Positions 26,213 through 34,141 are shown, counted from the stretch's first letter. The stretch is 64,000 nt of DNA from Anoxybacterium sp963668245 (GCA_963668245.2 OY764195.2:868001-932000); one strand, 5' to 3'. A program made the numbers and translations. The notes: a model not told the origin generated them from the sequence alone.

Positions 26213-26261
26213 GAGAATGAAAAAAATATCCACATAGCACTAGTTTTGACTCCTTTCCTGA

Positions 26262-26345
26262 TTATGCAATATTGTTTTCAAAAAGGCATTTTTCCCGTGA
26301 GACTGCCTTCTCTCTTGGCGGCATGACGACCGTACCCCATCCATT
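26262..26345 (+). pseudogene. degraded fragment of an abiEi-like gene
   Basis: About 84 bp closely follows the middle of the intact AbiEi-like gene (about 36714-36800). Shared stretches are ATGCAATAT, AAAAGGCATTTTT, GAGACTGCCTT and GGCATGAC, then GACCGTAC. Small indels and substitutions break the frame. No start, stop or ribosome site survives. The rest of the gap to 26594 shows nothing else I can name. Confidence 0.75.
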
Positions 26346-26594
26346 ACCCCACAGCATCAACTTTGTATTTATTACCCACATCAAATTGACAAAGGTAAAA
26401 AATAACGACATAATACCTATGTAATGAGTGAGTAAAAATTACCTATACTGCCGACGGATGCTGAGTTGGAAGCAAAAATAGTGCGAAACAACTGGCAAGG
26501 GCCAATCGTGCAGAAACAAGTCAGCATATTATAGCCTTTTTCAGGAAGTGAGAACTCATGAGTACAGAGATTAAGAGAATCTAGGTGATTAAGT

Positions 26595-27497
26595 ATGCAG
26601 ATTTATAGATTATTAGAAATGGTTTATATGCTAATTGATAAAAAGAGAATTACTGCGAGTCATCTTGCAGAACATTTCGAAGTATCACAAAGAACAATTT
26701 ATCGAGATGTAGATGTTCTAAGTGCAGCTGGTATACCTATTTATGCCAACAAAGGTAAAGGTGGGGGGATTTTTCTTCAGGAAAATTACGTTATAGAGAA
26801 ATCAATGCTTTCTGAAAGGGAACAAATAGAGATTTTGGGATATTTACAAAGTATGAGAGCATTAAATGTTCCGGATGTGGAGTCAATTCTAAAAAAACTT
26901 GCTATTTTGTTTGATAAGAATGGAGTCAATTGGATAGACGTGGACTTTTCTTACTGGGGTAGTAATGCAGAAGAAAAAGAGAAATTTAACCTGCTGAGAA
27001 ATGCAGTGATTAATAAGAATGCTTTGAAATTTAACTATTCTAGCTCACAGGGAGAAATGACGGAAAGAATCATCGAACCTCTAAAAATACTTTTTAAAGG
27101 GCAGGCCTGGTATGTTTATGGATTTTGTACTGTCAAGAGTGACTACAGAACGTTCAGATTAACTAGGATAAAAAATCTTGTCCCATTAAATGAGAAATTC
27201 ACAAGAAATATCCCTGAAGATATCTGGGGTGAACCTCAATGTGTTGGTAATAATAAAATAAAGATCGTAATGAAAATTTCACCGGATATGTCTTATCGTG
27301 TATACGATGAATTTATGCAAGAATCGGTTACGAAGAATGAGGATGGAAGCTTTACAGTAAAAGTAAATTTGCCAGAAAACGAATGGCTATACGGGTATTT
27401 GCTGTCATTTGCCAATTACGGAGAAGTCATAGAACCAGAGCATATCAGAGAAATTTTAAAAATAAAACTCGAAAAAAATTTAAGGAAATATTTATAA
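26595..27497 (+). CDS. WYL-domain transcriptional regulator (YafY type)
   Basis: The 300-residue regulator has an N-terminal winged helix-turn-helix (HLAEHFEVSQRTIYRDVDVLSAAGIPIYA, given here as its core SQRTIYRDVDVLS) followed by a WYL domain with QAWYVYGFCTVKSDYRTFR. WYL domains bind nucleic acid or small ligands and tune DNA binding. It lies just before, and on the same strand as, the GyrI-like gene and probably controls the short intergenic region at 27498-27566. The start at ATG 26595 lacks a strong ribosome site (GGTGATT upstream). Confidence 0.87.
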   Translation: MQIYRLLEMVYMLIDKKRITASHLAEHFEVSQRTIYRDVDVLSAAGIPIYANKGKGGGIFLQENYVIEKSMLSEREQIEILGYLQSMRALNVPDVESILKKLAILFDKNGVNWIDVDFSYWGSNAEEKEKFNLLRNAVINKNALKFNYSSSQGEMTERIIEPLKILFKGQAWYVYGFCTVKSDYRTFRLTRIKNLVPLNEKFTRNIPEDIWGEPQCVGNNKIKIVMKISPDMSYRVYDEFMQESVTKNEDGSFTVKVNLPENEWLYGYLLSFANYGEVIEPEHIREILKIKLEKNLRKYL

Positions 27498-27566
27498 TAT
27501 GACATAGAGTTGTCATATTAATAACGGTATACTGATTTCATCACAATATGAAAGGGGTATAAAAAA

Positions 27567-28025
27567 ATGAATTATGAAATAGTACAACTGGAAGATAAAA
27601 AGGTGGCAGGGCTTAGAATCAGAACTAGCAATGGTGATCCAAACATGAGTAGCAGTATCGGTCTGGTTTGGCAGAGTTTTTTTGCAGAAGGCATTTACCA
27701 TTCCATACTGGATAAGAAAAATAATAAAAGCATAGGTCTTTATACCAATTATGAAAATGGTGTGAGCGGGTCATATGATGTTATGGTGTGCTGTGAAGTT
27801 GAAGATACATCAAAGCTGCCCGAGAGTGTACAATCAGAAATTATTACATCCGGAAAGTATGCAAAATTTACTGTTCATGGGCACGTACAAAGGGCGGTGT
27901 CGGAGTTTTGGAGGAAGCTTTGGTCTATGGACTTAGACCGAAAATTCTGCTGTGATTTTGAAGAATATCAAAGCAGTGGCGATATGGAGAATGCAGAAAT
28001 ACATATTTATATTTCTTTGAATTAA
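27567..28025 (+). CDS. GyrI-like / AraC effector-binding domain protein
   Basis: The 152-residue stand-alone protein has the SOUL/GyrI-like fold: MNYEIVQLEDKKVAGLR at the start, IGLYTNYENG in the middle, and SGKYAKFTVHGHV followed by FWRKLW near the end. Relatives bind hydrophobic or cationic small molecules, either as regulator domains or as scavenging/sequestering proteins. AAAGGGG at 27551-27557 precedes the ATG. The upstream WYL regulator and the downstream GNAT protein suggest a small drug- or metabolite-response unit. Confidence 0.8.
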   Translation: MNYEIVQLEDKKVAGLRIRTSNGDPNMSSSIGLVWQSFFAEGIYHSILDKKNNKSIGLYTNYENGVSGSYDVMVCCEVEDTSKLPESVQSEIITSGKYAKFTVHGHVQRAVSEFWRKLWSMDLDRKFCCDFEEYQSSGDMENAEIHIYISLN

Positions 28026-28045
28026 AAAGGAAGGTGTAGCAAATT

Positions 28046-28804
28046 TTGAAGATCATTCGTATTGACCGAAATAATATCGATAAGGAACACATTTGCTGTG
28101 CTATTTCTGATAAAAAAGGCGAAACCTGTGTGGCATCAAAGAAAGAATGGATGAAAAATCAATTTGAAAGCGGACTTGTCTTTAAAAGATTGGATGCGCG
28201 AGGCAAGGTTTTCATTGAGTATATCCCAGCAGAAAATGCATGGTGTCCTATTGAAGCAGAAGGTTATATCTTCATTAACTGCTTTTGGGTTTCAGGTCAG
28301 TTCAAGGGCCAAGGGTATGCAAATAAGTTACTAGATGAATGCATTAACGATGCTAAGGCAGAAAAAAAGAAAGGACTTCTTATTCTTTCATCCACAAAGA
28401 AAATGCCGTTTTTATCAGACCCAAAGTATCTAAAATATAAGGGATTCAAAGTCTGTGATACAGCAAAACCATATTATGAACTTTTGTATTTGCCATTACA
28501 AGAAAATGCAGCAGAGCCAAAATTTAAAAATAGCTGCAAGAAGGGATCCATTGATGAGAAGGGGATGGTTTTATACTACACGAATCAGTGCCCACATACC
28601 GATAAATATGTGCCTTTAATCGCAGAGCTGGCAAAACTAAAAGGGAAAAGCATAAAACTTATTAAGCTAGAATCAAAGGAACAAGCACAGAACGCACCTG
28701 TGCCATTTACAACATATAGTTTTTTTTATAATGGTGTATTTGTAACCAATGAAATTTTCTCGGAAAGCAAGTTTGAAAAATTCCTTGAAGGAAATGTCTT
28801 GTGA
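28046..28804 (+). CDS. GNAT N-acetyltransferase with YoaP-like C-terminal domain
   Basis: The 252-residue protein has a GNAT fold in its first two thirds: FINCFWVSGQFKGQGYANKL supplies the acetyl-CoA-binding Q/GxGxA-like loop at about residues 80-95. Its C-terminal part contains MVLYYTNQCPHTDKYVP and a VPFTTYSFFYNG segment. This matches the YoaP domain architecture, in which the second part looks thioredoxin-like. The substrate is unknown. The start is TTG 28046, supported by AAGGAAGG at 28027-28034; no in-frame ATG lies nearby. It is 20 bp after the GyrI-like gene and shares its transcript. Confidence 0.8.
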   Translation: MKIIRIDRNNIDKEHICCAISDKKGETCVASKKEWMKNQFESGLVFKRLDARGKVFIEYIPAENAWCPIEAEGYIFINCFWVSGQFKGQGYANKLLDECINDAKAEKKKGLLILSSTKKMPFLSDPKYLKYKGFKVCDTAKPYYELLYLPLQENAAEPKFKNSCKKGSIDEKGMVLYYTNQCPHTDKYVPLIAELAKLKGKSIKLIKLESKEQAQNAPVPFTTYSFFYNGVFVTNEIFSESKFEKFLEGNVL

Positions 28805-28902
28805 TGGAATTGACGTGGGCGAAAACAATTCCTTCGATTTATGTAGAAAACACCAGCTGGTGGATTGTCAATGACGGAATAAAAAAGTAATAAAATAGCG
28901 TT

Positions 28903-29094
28903 TCAATTGTCACCATTAGATATTTCTATTTTTACTGCTTGAGGATTTTCAATTTCAAGATTTAAATCTATACCTTTAACTAATCTCAAGAAAAGTTTGA
29001 ATGGTAAATATGATATGAGTCCAATAATCATACCGAAAAACATACCCAATAATGGGAAGACGATTAAACCTAAGATTCCACCAGCTAGACCAGA
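28903..29094 (-). pseudogene. truncated small membrane protein gene
   Basis: On the minus strand an open frame encodes SGLAGGILGLIVFPLLGMFF, a second hydrophobic stretch, then a polar tail ending NGDN and TGA at 28903. An in-frame TAA at the 5' side and no start codon or ribosome site show that the N-terminus is missing. I do not recognise the family. It fills most of the 311-bp gap between the GNAT gene and the first WYL gene. Confidence 0.55.
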
Positions 29095-29115
29095 TTAATC
29101 AAATTAAGGGCAGGT

Positions 29116-30429
29116 ATGCTGAAGCAGAAATCATCATCGAAGCCTAAATGCTTGACACATGTTGCGCCGGAGGGACACGGTTTGAGTGAATTTTCAGAAC
29201 TGATCAAGAAGTTTGATAAAATAAGAGACTATATGCGTGATTTTTATGTATATGGTTTTAAAACCCGGGAAGGTTATGATAAGAAGAGCCTTCGAAGCTA
29301 TGATAATGAAAGACGCAGGATCGAAAGCTATCTCTCTGATTATATGTCTTTTCGACGTGATTCCAGCGGCAAAAACGTCTTTATGTCGGTAGACAGTTCG
29401 GATATTCCGGCGAATCCGCTTTATCGAGCCTTTAAAGCAAAATCATTTACCAAGAATGACATCACACTCAATTTTCTAATTCTTGATATTCTGCAGGATG
29501 GTATAAAGTTATCAGCAAATGAGATCGCTGATATAATTACGGACGAATATCTTGTATACTTTGAGGAACCGGTTGTCCTGGATCTTTCTACAGTTAGAAA
29601 TAAGCTTTCTGAGTATGTTGATTTAGGCATATTGCAAACAGAAAAAGACGGGAAGAAGCTGCTATATTCACTGGCAACAATAAATATTGACCTAACCGGA
29701 CTTTGTGATGCCCTGACATTTTTCAGTGAGGTATCGCCCCTCGGGGTGGTCGGAAGCTTTCTGCTCGATAAAGGTAATCATGAAAATACATATCTATCCT
29801 TCAAGCACCATTACATTATGCATGCATTGGAAAGTGAAGTCGTTGATTCACTGCTTCAGGCAATTCATGATAACGAAAAAGTGGAAATTATCAATCACAG
29901 TCCCCGCTCAGGCAAGGACGTTGTTCTGGAAATCATACCTCTGAAGTTTCTGGTAAGCGTGCAGGGAGGCAGGCGGTATCTTTGTGCCTATAGTTCCAGA
30001 TTTAGGACGATTCTTCCATATAGGCTGGATTATATCAAATCAGTTAAGACATTAGGAACGGCAGTCAATTTTGACATGTATCAAGAAAAATTGGAGGCGA
30101 TTCTGGCATATACCTGGGGCACATCATTTTATAATTCAAAAAGTCTTCAATGGCTGAAAATGACGCTTCAAATTCCGCACAATGAGAGGTTCATTGTCAA
30201 TCGAATTGAGCGTGAGGGTAGACACGGAAAACTAACTCAAATAGATGAAACAACTTATGAGTACTTTGTTGAAGTATTTGATACGATGGAAATGATACCG
30301 TGGGTACGAACATTTATAGGCAGAATCATATCGATTGAAAGTAGTTGTCAGGAGTTTGTAAGGACTTTTTATTCTGATCTGGATGAGATGTACAACCTTT
30401 ACGACGGGGGTGATGACGATGCTATTTAG
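29116..30429 (+). CDS. WYL-domain protein, first of a pair upstream of the RNA-repair operon
   Basis: The 437-residue protein has a variable N-terminal part, a central winged-helix segment (LNFLILDILQDGIKLSANEI...TVRNKLSEYVDLGIL) and a C-terminal WYL domain with QGGRRYLCAYSSRFRTILPYR. Proteins of this type often control repair, phage-defence or CRISPR loci and respond to nucleic-acid ligands. The ATG at 29116 follows AGGGCAGG. Its 3' end overlaps the next WYL gene, indicating translational coupling. Position directly upstream of the structured RNA and rtcB suggests regulation of that operon; this is inferred. Confidence 0.82.
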   Translation: MLKQKSSSKPKCLTHVAPEGHGLSEFSELIKKFDKIRDYMRDFYVYGFKTREGYDKKSLRSYDNERRRIESYLSDYMSFRRDSSGKNVFMSVDSSDIPANPLYRAFKAKSFTKNDITLNFLILDILQDGIKLSANEIADIITDEYLVYFEEPVVLDLSTVRNKLSEYVDLGILQTEKDGKKLLYSLATINIDLTGLCDALTFFSEVSPLGVVGSFLLDKGNHENTYLSFKHHYIMHALESEVVDSLLQAIHDNEKVEIINHSPRSGKDVVLEIIPLKFLVSVQGGRRYLCAYSSRFRTILPYRLDYIKSVKTLGTAVNFDMYQEKLEAILAYTWGTSFYNSKSLQWLKMTLQIPHNERFIVNRIEREGRHGKLTQIDETTYEYFVEVFDTMEMIPWVRTFIGRIISIESSCQEFVRTFYSDLDEMYNLYDGGDDDAI

Positions 30430-31330
30430 TGAAATATACAGTGCCTATTATAATGCTGTTGCACAAATAATTAATGAGGCTATCGATGGAGAATTAAATG
30501 AAACAGCGGTCCGCGATATTATTTGTGATTCAGCTTTTTCTGAAAGCTTCGTATATATTTTGAATGCGATTAAAAGTGAAGAATGGCAGGTCATCACCAA
30601 AGAGTTTAAAACTCCGATTAAACATAAAGCATCGATGCCGCTGACAACGCTGCAGCTCGGGTTTCTCAAAGCAATCAGTCTGGATCCTAGATTTACTTTG
30701 TTCGCAGACAAGATTGAAGGGCTTGATGACGTAGATCCTTTGTATTTATCTACAGACTTCTACTTTACAGACATGATCAATGATGGCGATCCATATGGCA
30801 ACGAAGAATACAAAAATAATTTCAGAACAATTCTACAAGCCCTAAAAGAAAAAAGAAAATTAAGCATTTCTTTTCTAAGCGGCAAAGGGTACTCATATAG
30901 GAATACATACATACCAAGAAAGCTTGAATATTCTCAGAAGGACGACAAGTTCCGGCTGCTGTGTAAAGGAAACTATAAGCTCGTGGTTATCAACCTTGCA
31001 AGAATTACAAGCTGTGAGATTTTAGAACCCTACGAACATAGTTCACTCAAACCATATTACCGAAAGAAGAATTCGGTGATACTAGAGATTACAGATGAAC
31101 GAAATGCCCTTGAGCGAGCAATGCTCCATTTTGCAAATTTTGAGAAGGAAACGATGCAAATAGGAGAAAATCAATATCAAATGAAACTTATCTATAACGG
31201 GGATGACGAAACAGAGGTTCTGATTAGGGTACTGTCCTTCGGACCAATGGTAAAAGCGATCGAGCCGGATACTTTTACCGACCAAATAAAACAAAGACTA
31301 TTGAACCAAAAAAAGTTGCGAGCAATATGA
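30419..31330 (+). CDS. WYL-domain protein, second of a pair
   Basis: The 303-residue protein carries a WYL domain (KRKLSISFLSGKGYSYRNTYIPRKL fragment, core ISFLSGKGYSYRN; then DDKFRLLCKGNYKLVVINLARI) and a C-terminal strand-rich segment (VLIRVLSFGPMVKAIEP) typical of the WCX region. No clear N-terminal winged helix is seen, so it may bind DNA only together with the first WYL protein. ATG 30419 overlaps the preceding stop by 11 bp, with GGGGG just upstream. A terminator overlaps its stop codon and ends the two-gene transcript before the RNA region. Confidence 0.8.
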   Translation: MLFSEIYSAYYNAVAQIINEAIDGELNETAVRDIICDSAFSESFVYILNAIKSEEWQVITKEFKTPIKHKASMPLTTLQLGFLKAISLDPRFTLFADKIEGLDDVDPLYLSTDFYFTDMINDGDPYGNEEYKNNFRTILQALKEKRKLSISFLSGKGYSYRNTYIPRKLEYSQKDDKFRLLCKGNYKLVVINLARITSCEILEPYEHSSLKPYYRKKNSVILEITDERNALERAMLHFANFEKETMQIGENQYQMKLIYNGDDETEVLIRVLSFGPMVKAIEPDTFTDQIKQRLLNQKKLRAI

Positions 31331-31346
31331 GTTCGCAACTTTTTTT
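31311..31346 (+). terminator. terminator of the WYL gene pair
   Basis: AAAAGTTGCGA (31311-31321) pairs with TCGCAACTTTT (31332-31342) and runs into TTTTTTTT. It begins inside the last codons of the second WYL gene and separates it from the structured RNA region. Confidence 0.88.
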
Positions 31347-31401
31347 CCATGATAAAGGATATATTTTCCTGTAGTATCATCTTGCAAGGTTGCTTTTGCG
31401 G

Positions 31402-31463
31402 GAAGATGTGAATTCTTCTGCGGTACCCGAGGTGTTACCAAAGGGTATGCCAAGTAAAGCTTG
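31402..31463 (+). ncRNA. permuted tRNA-like unit A
   Basis: The T-arm-like hairpin is GAAGA-TGTGAAT-TCTTC (31402-31418), with a 7-nt loop. Directly after it is a loop-closed stem of about 8 bp, GC(G)GTACCC with GGGTATGC (31420-31450). Then comes a short hairpin CAAG-TAAAG-CTTG (31451-31463) in the D-arm position. The T-loop is less canonical than in units B and C. The order T-arm, capped stem, D-arm is the same in all three, which is the main support for this unit. Confidence 0.5.
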
Positions 31464-31470
31464 CTCGAAA

Positions 31471-31529
31471 GCGGGTTCAATTCCTGCACTAAGCCTGTCA
31501 CGCTTAGCCATGGTATGGAAACTTTTTAC
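31471..31529 (+). ncRNA. permuted tRNA-like unit B
   Basis: The T-arm GCGGG-TTCAATT-CCTGC (31471-31487) has a canonical TTCRANN loop. It is followed by CTAAGC-CTGTCAC-GCTTAG (31489-31507), a 6-bp stem closed by 7 nt where a normal tRNA would have open acceptor ends. Next is a D-arm-like CCAT-GGT-ATGG (31508-31518). GTAAA (31454-31458) can pair with TTTAC (31525-31529) to close the unit at the anticodon-stem position, in competition with the last hairpin of unit A. This is the layout of a circularly permuted tRNA mimic. Confidence 0.65.
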
Positions 31530-31575
31530 GCGGGTTCGAATCCCGCCGGAACAAATGGTTCTGCCAGCGGTTTGG
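31530..31575 (+). ncRNA. permuted tRNA-like unit C
   Basis: The perfect T-arm GCGGG-TTCGAAT-CCCGC (31530-31546) is followed at once by CGGAAC-AAATG-GTTCTG (31547-31563), a 6-bp capped stem with one G-U pair. A D-arm-like CCA-GCGGTT-TGG (31564-31575) then begins directly after the stem, exactly as in unit B. The capped stem has a different sequence from that of unit B but the same geometry, so structure rather than sequence is kept. Confidence 0.68.
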
Positions 31576-31586
31576 AAAAAGTCTAT

Positions 31587-31735
31587 GATTCTAAAAGGGT
31601 TAGGATCCAAAAGCAAAAAGAAGTGAAGGCAGATGATCCGGCTGTTCGTTCAGCAAACACTACTAAGCCCTGCCGGGGGATGGATACCGGCGTAATTCCT
31701 GCAAATCCAAAGCGACGCTCCCGATTTGCACAGAA
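31587..31735 (+). ncRNA. further structured RNA, possible diverged fourth unit
   Basis: An 8-bp hairpin GATTCTAA-AAGGG-TTAGGATC lies at 31587-31607. GCTG-TTCGTT-CAGC is at 31641-31654, and GCCGG/CCGGC (31672-31691) closes a 10-nt loop. GCAAATC (31701-31707) pairs perfectly with GATTTGC (31723-31729), enclosing a small AGCGACGCT hairpin. The order hairpin then capped 7-bp stem resembles units A-C but lacks a canonical T-loop. No terminator separates it from the slipin gene, so the RNA may be processed from the operon leader. Confidence 0.45.
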
Positions 31736-31815
31736 TGCGACTGAAATCCTCCGCCGCAAAAGTAATGTGGATCATTTGCAAATTCAAAAGAAATCCTGAA
31801 TGGAGGTTTATTATT

Positions 31816-32910
31816 ATGAAAATGATTATCAATGAAAACCAGAGAGGCTTGCTTTTTAAAGACGGAAGATTTGAAAAAATGCTGAATCCGGGTAAGTACA
31901 ATTTTTTCGGAAATAAGACGGTTGTTCTGATGAACACTTCCGAAGAGTTTAAACTGCAAGGATACGATCTTTCCGTATTCTTAAAGGATGCGGAGCTTGC
32001 GGAACAACTCGCAGTGGTTGATGTGAAAGATGAAACTCTGATGCTCCATTATATAAACGGAAAATACAGCGACTGTCTGCAAAGTGGGAAATATGCCTAC
32101 TGGGAGATCTATGACAAGCACGAATTCAAAGAGATTGACATCAAGAGTACGGAAGTGGATGACAGTATTCCAAAGTACATTTTTACATATATTCCGAAAA
32201 AGTATTTCTACAGAATTGAGGTTGCTCAGTTCCAGAAAGCCAGACTTTATTTGGATCAGAAATACGTTAAATTGTTGGATGAAGGCACCTATTATTTCTG
32301 GAACAACGGTACTAAAATCGAAGTCGGCTATACTGATACTAGACTGATGCAGATGGATATCACCGGCCAGGAAATCTTAACCCTCGATAAAGTGGGGCTT
32401 CGAATAAACTTTGTCTGCCATTATAAAATCGCAGATTACGTTAAAATCTTTACTGAAATTGACGATTATGAGCAACAGATGCACGTTACTCTGCAACTCG
32501 CACTCCGCGAATATATCGGGAAGTATCGTTTGGATGAGATCCTGGAGAATAAGGAGCAAATATCTGAATTCGCATATAAAAAACTGAAAGGAAAAGAGAA
32601 TGATTACTTTATCACTGTTTTGGATGCTGGCGTTAAAGACATTATTCTGCCGGGAGAAATCCGTGATATAATGAATACTGTACTGATCGCGGAGAAAAAA
32701 GCGCAGGCGAATGTCATCACGAGACGAGAAGAGGTTGCGTCCACAAGGAGCCTTCTGAATACAGCGAAGCTCATGGAGGAAAACCAGACTTTGTATAAAT
32801 TGAAAGAGCTGGAATACCTGGAAAAGATCTGCGAAAACGTCGGAAGCATCAGCGTGAGCGGTGGGACCGATCTGCTTTCGCAATTGACAAAGATACTGAA
32901 AGGGGCTTGA
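31816..32910 (+). CDS. slipin (SPFH/band-7 family), RtcB-associated
   Basis: The 364-residue protein has an SPFH/band-7 core. A beta-rich N-terminal half contains two similar ENQRGLLFKDGRFEKML-like modules (about 5-30, and again about 135-160 as QKARLYLDQKYVKLLDEGTY). The SPFH core follows (DKVGLRINFVCHYKIADY) and then a helical part with KKAQANVITRREEVASTRSL. No N-terminal membrane helix is seen, unlike stomatins. Slipins of this form occur next to rtcB in bacterial RNA-repair operons, where their job is unresolved. GGAGG at 31802-31806 selects ATG 31816; the upstream open frame lies in the structured RNA. It is the first protein gene of the operon. Confidence 0.85.
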   Translation: MKMIINENQRGLLFKDGRFEKMLNPGKYNFFGNKTVVLMNTSEEFKLQGYDLSVFLKDAELAEQLAVVDVKDETLMLHYINGKYSDCLQSGKYAYWEIYDKHEFKEIDIKSTEVDDSIPKYIFTYIPKKYFYRIEVAQFQKARLYLDQKYVKLLDEGTYYFWNNGTKIEVGYTDTRLMQMDITGQEILTLDKVGLRINFVCHYKIADYVKIFTEIDDYEQQMHVTLQLALREYIGKYRLDEILENKEQISEFAYKKLKGKENDYFITVLDAGVKDIILPGEIRDIMNTVLIAEKKAQANVITRREEVASTRSLLNTAKLMEENQTLYKLKELEYLEKICENVGSISVSGGTDLLSQLTKILKGA

Positions 32911-32922
32911 TATAAACCCCTT
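32900..32922 (+). other. small hairpin between slipin and rtcB
   Basis: AAGGGG (32900-32905) pairs with CCCCTT (32917-32922) across the slipin stop codon. No T-run follows, so it is more likely an mRNA stability or processing element than a terminator. Confidence 0.4.
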
Positions 32923-32938
32923 AAATAAAGGTGAAGAT

Positions 32939-34141
32939 ATGCTTGAGATAAAAGGAGAATTTTCAACCGCCAAAGTTTTTACTGATAAAATTGAAGAGGT
33001 TGCTATCGCTCAGATTAGACAATTATGCAATATGGAATATACCAGCGGAAGCAAAATCCGCGTCATGCCGGATGTTCATGCGGGGGCGGGCTGCACCATC
33101 GGTACGACCATGACCATTAAAGACAAAGTTGTTCCTAATCTAGTGGGGGTGGACATCGGCTGTGGAATGGAAACCGTCCAAATCGCAGAGAAGCACATCG
33201 AACTAGAAAAGCTGGACAAGATGATTTATGAAAAAATACCATCAGGAATGAATATCAGGGATACTTTTCATAAATACAATGAAGAAATCGATTTAGGGCA
33301 ATTACGATGTAGTGATCAAGTGAATATTAACAGAGCAACAAGAAGCATTGGAACTCTTGGCGGAGGAAATCATTTCATCGAAGCGGACAAAGATGAGGAA
33401 GGAAACTTATTCCTCGTTGTTCATTCCGGTAGCCGTCATCTCGGAAAGGAAGTCGCAACTCTCTATCAGGAACTGGGTTATCAGCGCCTAAACAAGAACG
33501 ACCAGGCATCGGTGGATGACCTCATCTCAGGATACAAAGCGCAGGGACGAGAGAAGAAAATTCAGTCAGCAATCAAAGAGCTAAAGAACCAAGTTCTAAC
33601 AGGGATACCACATGCTTTGGCTTACGTCGAGGAAGATCTCTTTGAAGATTATATCCACGATATGCGGATCGTACAGCGGTTTGCAGAACTCAACCGTAAG
33701 GCGATGGTGGATGAAATCATAAAAGGTATGAAACTAAAAGTCACAGACCAATTTACAACGATACATAACTACATCGATACGGATGCGAGGATTTTACGGA
33801 AAGGTGCGGTTTCGGCAAAATTGGGTGAAAAACTGTTGATTCCTATCAATATGCGGGACGGAAGCCTTGTTTGCATCGGGAAAGGGAATGAAGATTGGAA
33901 CTGCTCGGCGCCACATGGCGCGGGTAGATTGATGAGCCGCACACAGGCCCGCAATACCTTTACCGTATCTGAGTTTAAAAAGCAGATGAAGGACATCTAT
34001 ACAACTTCCGTGAGCAAGGACACCCTTGATGAATGTCCAATGGCATATAAGGATATGAGTGATATCGTGGACAACATCGGCCCTACAGCGGATATTGTGA
34101 AGATGATCAAGCCGATCTACAATTTTAAGGCAGGTGAATGA
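32939..34141 (+). CDS. rtcB: RtcB RNA-splicing/repair ligase
   Basis: The 400-residue enzyme joins RNA 2',3'-cyclic-phosphate (or 3'-phosphate) ends to 5'-OH ends using GTP and Mn. Family motifs are complete: RVMPDVHAGAGCTIG (39-53), NLVGVDIGCGME with the metal Cys75, GTLGGGNHFIE (138-148), VHSGSRHLG (161-169), and the C-terminal APHGAGRLMSR whose His is guanylylated. The length fits bacterial RtcB. AAGGTG at 32929-32934 precedes ATG 32939. The stop overlaps the next start in ATGA, indicating tight coupling with the nucleotidyltransferase. The operon context (CCA enzyme, RlaP, tRNA-like RNAs) points to repair of cleaved tRNA. Confidence 0.96.
   Translation: MLEIKGEFSTAKVFTDKIEEVAIAQIRQLCNMEYTSGSKIRVMPDVHAGAGCTIGTTMTIKDKVVPNLVGVDIGCGMETVQIAEKHIELEKLDKMIYEKIPSGMNIRDTFHKYNEEIDLGQLRCSDQVNINRATRSIGTLGGGNHFIEADKDEEGNLFLVVHSGSRHLGKEVATLYQELGYQRLNKNDQASVDDLISGYKAQGREKKIQSAIKELKNQVLTGIPHALAYVEEDLFEDYIHDMRIVQRFAELNRKAMVDEIIKGMKLKVTDQFTTIHNYIDTDARILRKGAVSAKLGEKLLIPINMRDGSLVCIGKGNEDWNCSAPHGAGRLMSRTQARNTFTVSEFKKQMKDIYTTSVSKDTLDECPMAYKDMSDIVDNIGPTADIVKMIKPIYNFKAGE

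Noticed and set aside
31461..31799. Overlapping reading frames on both strands in the tRNA-like region
   Set aside because: They lack ribosome sites and run through clear T-arm and stem structures. The true slipin start has GGAGG at 31802. They are by-products of structured RNA sequence.
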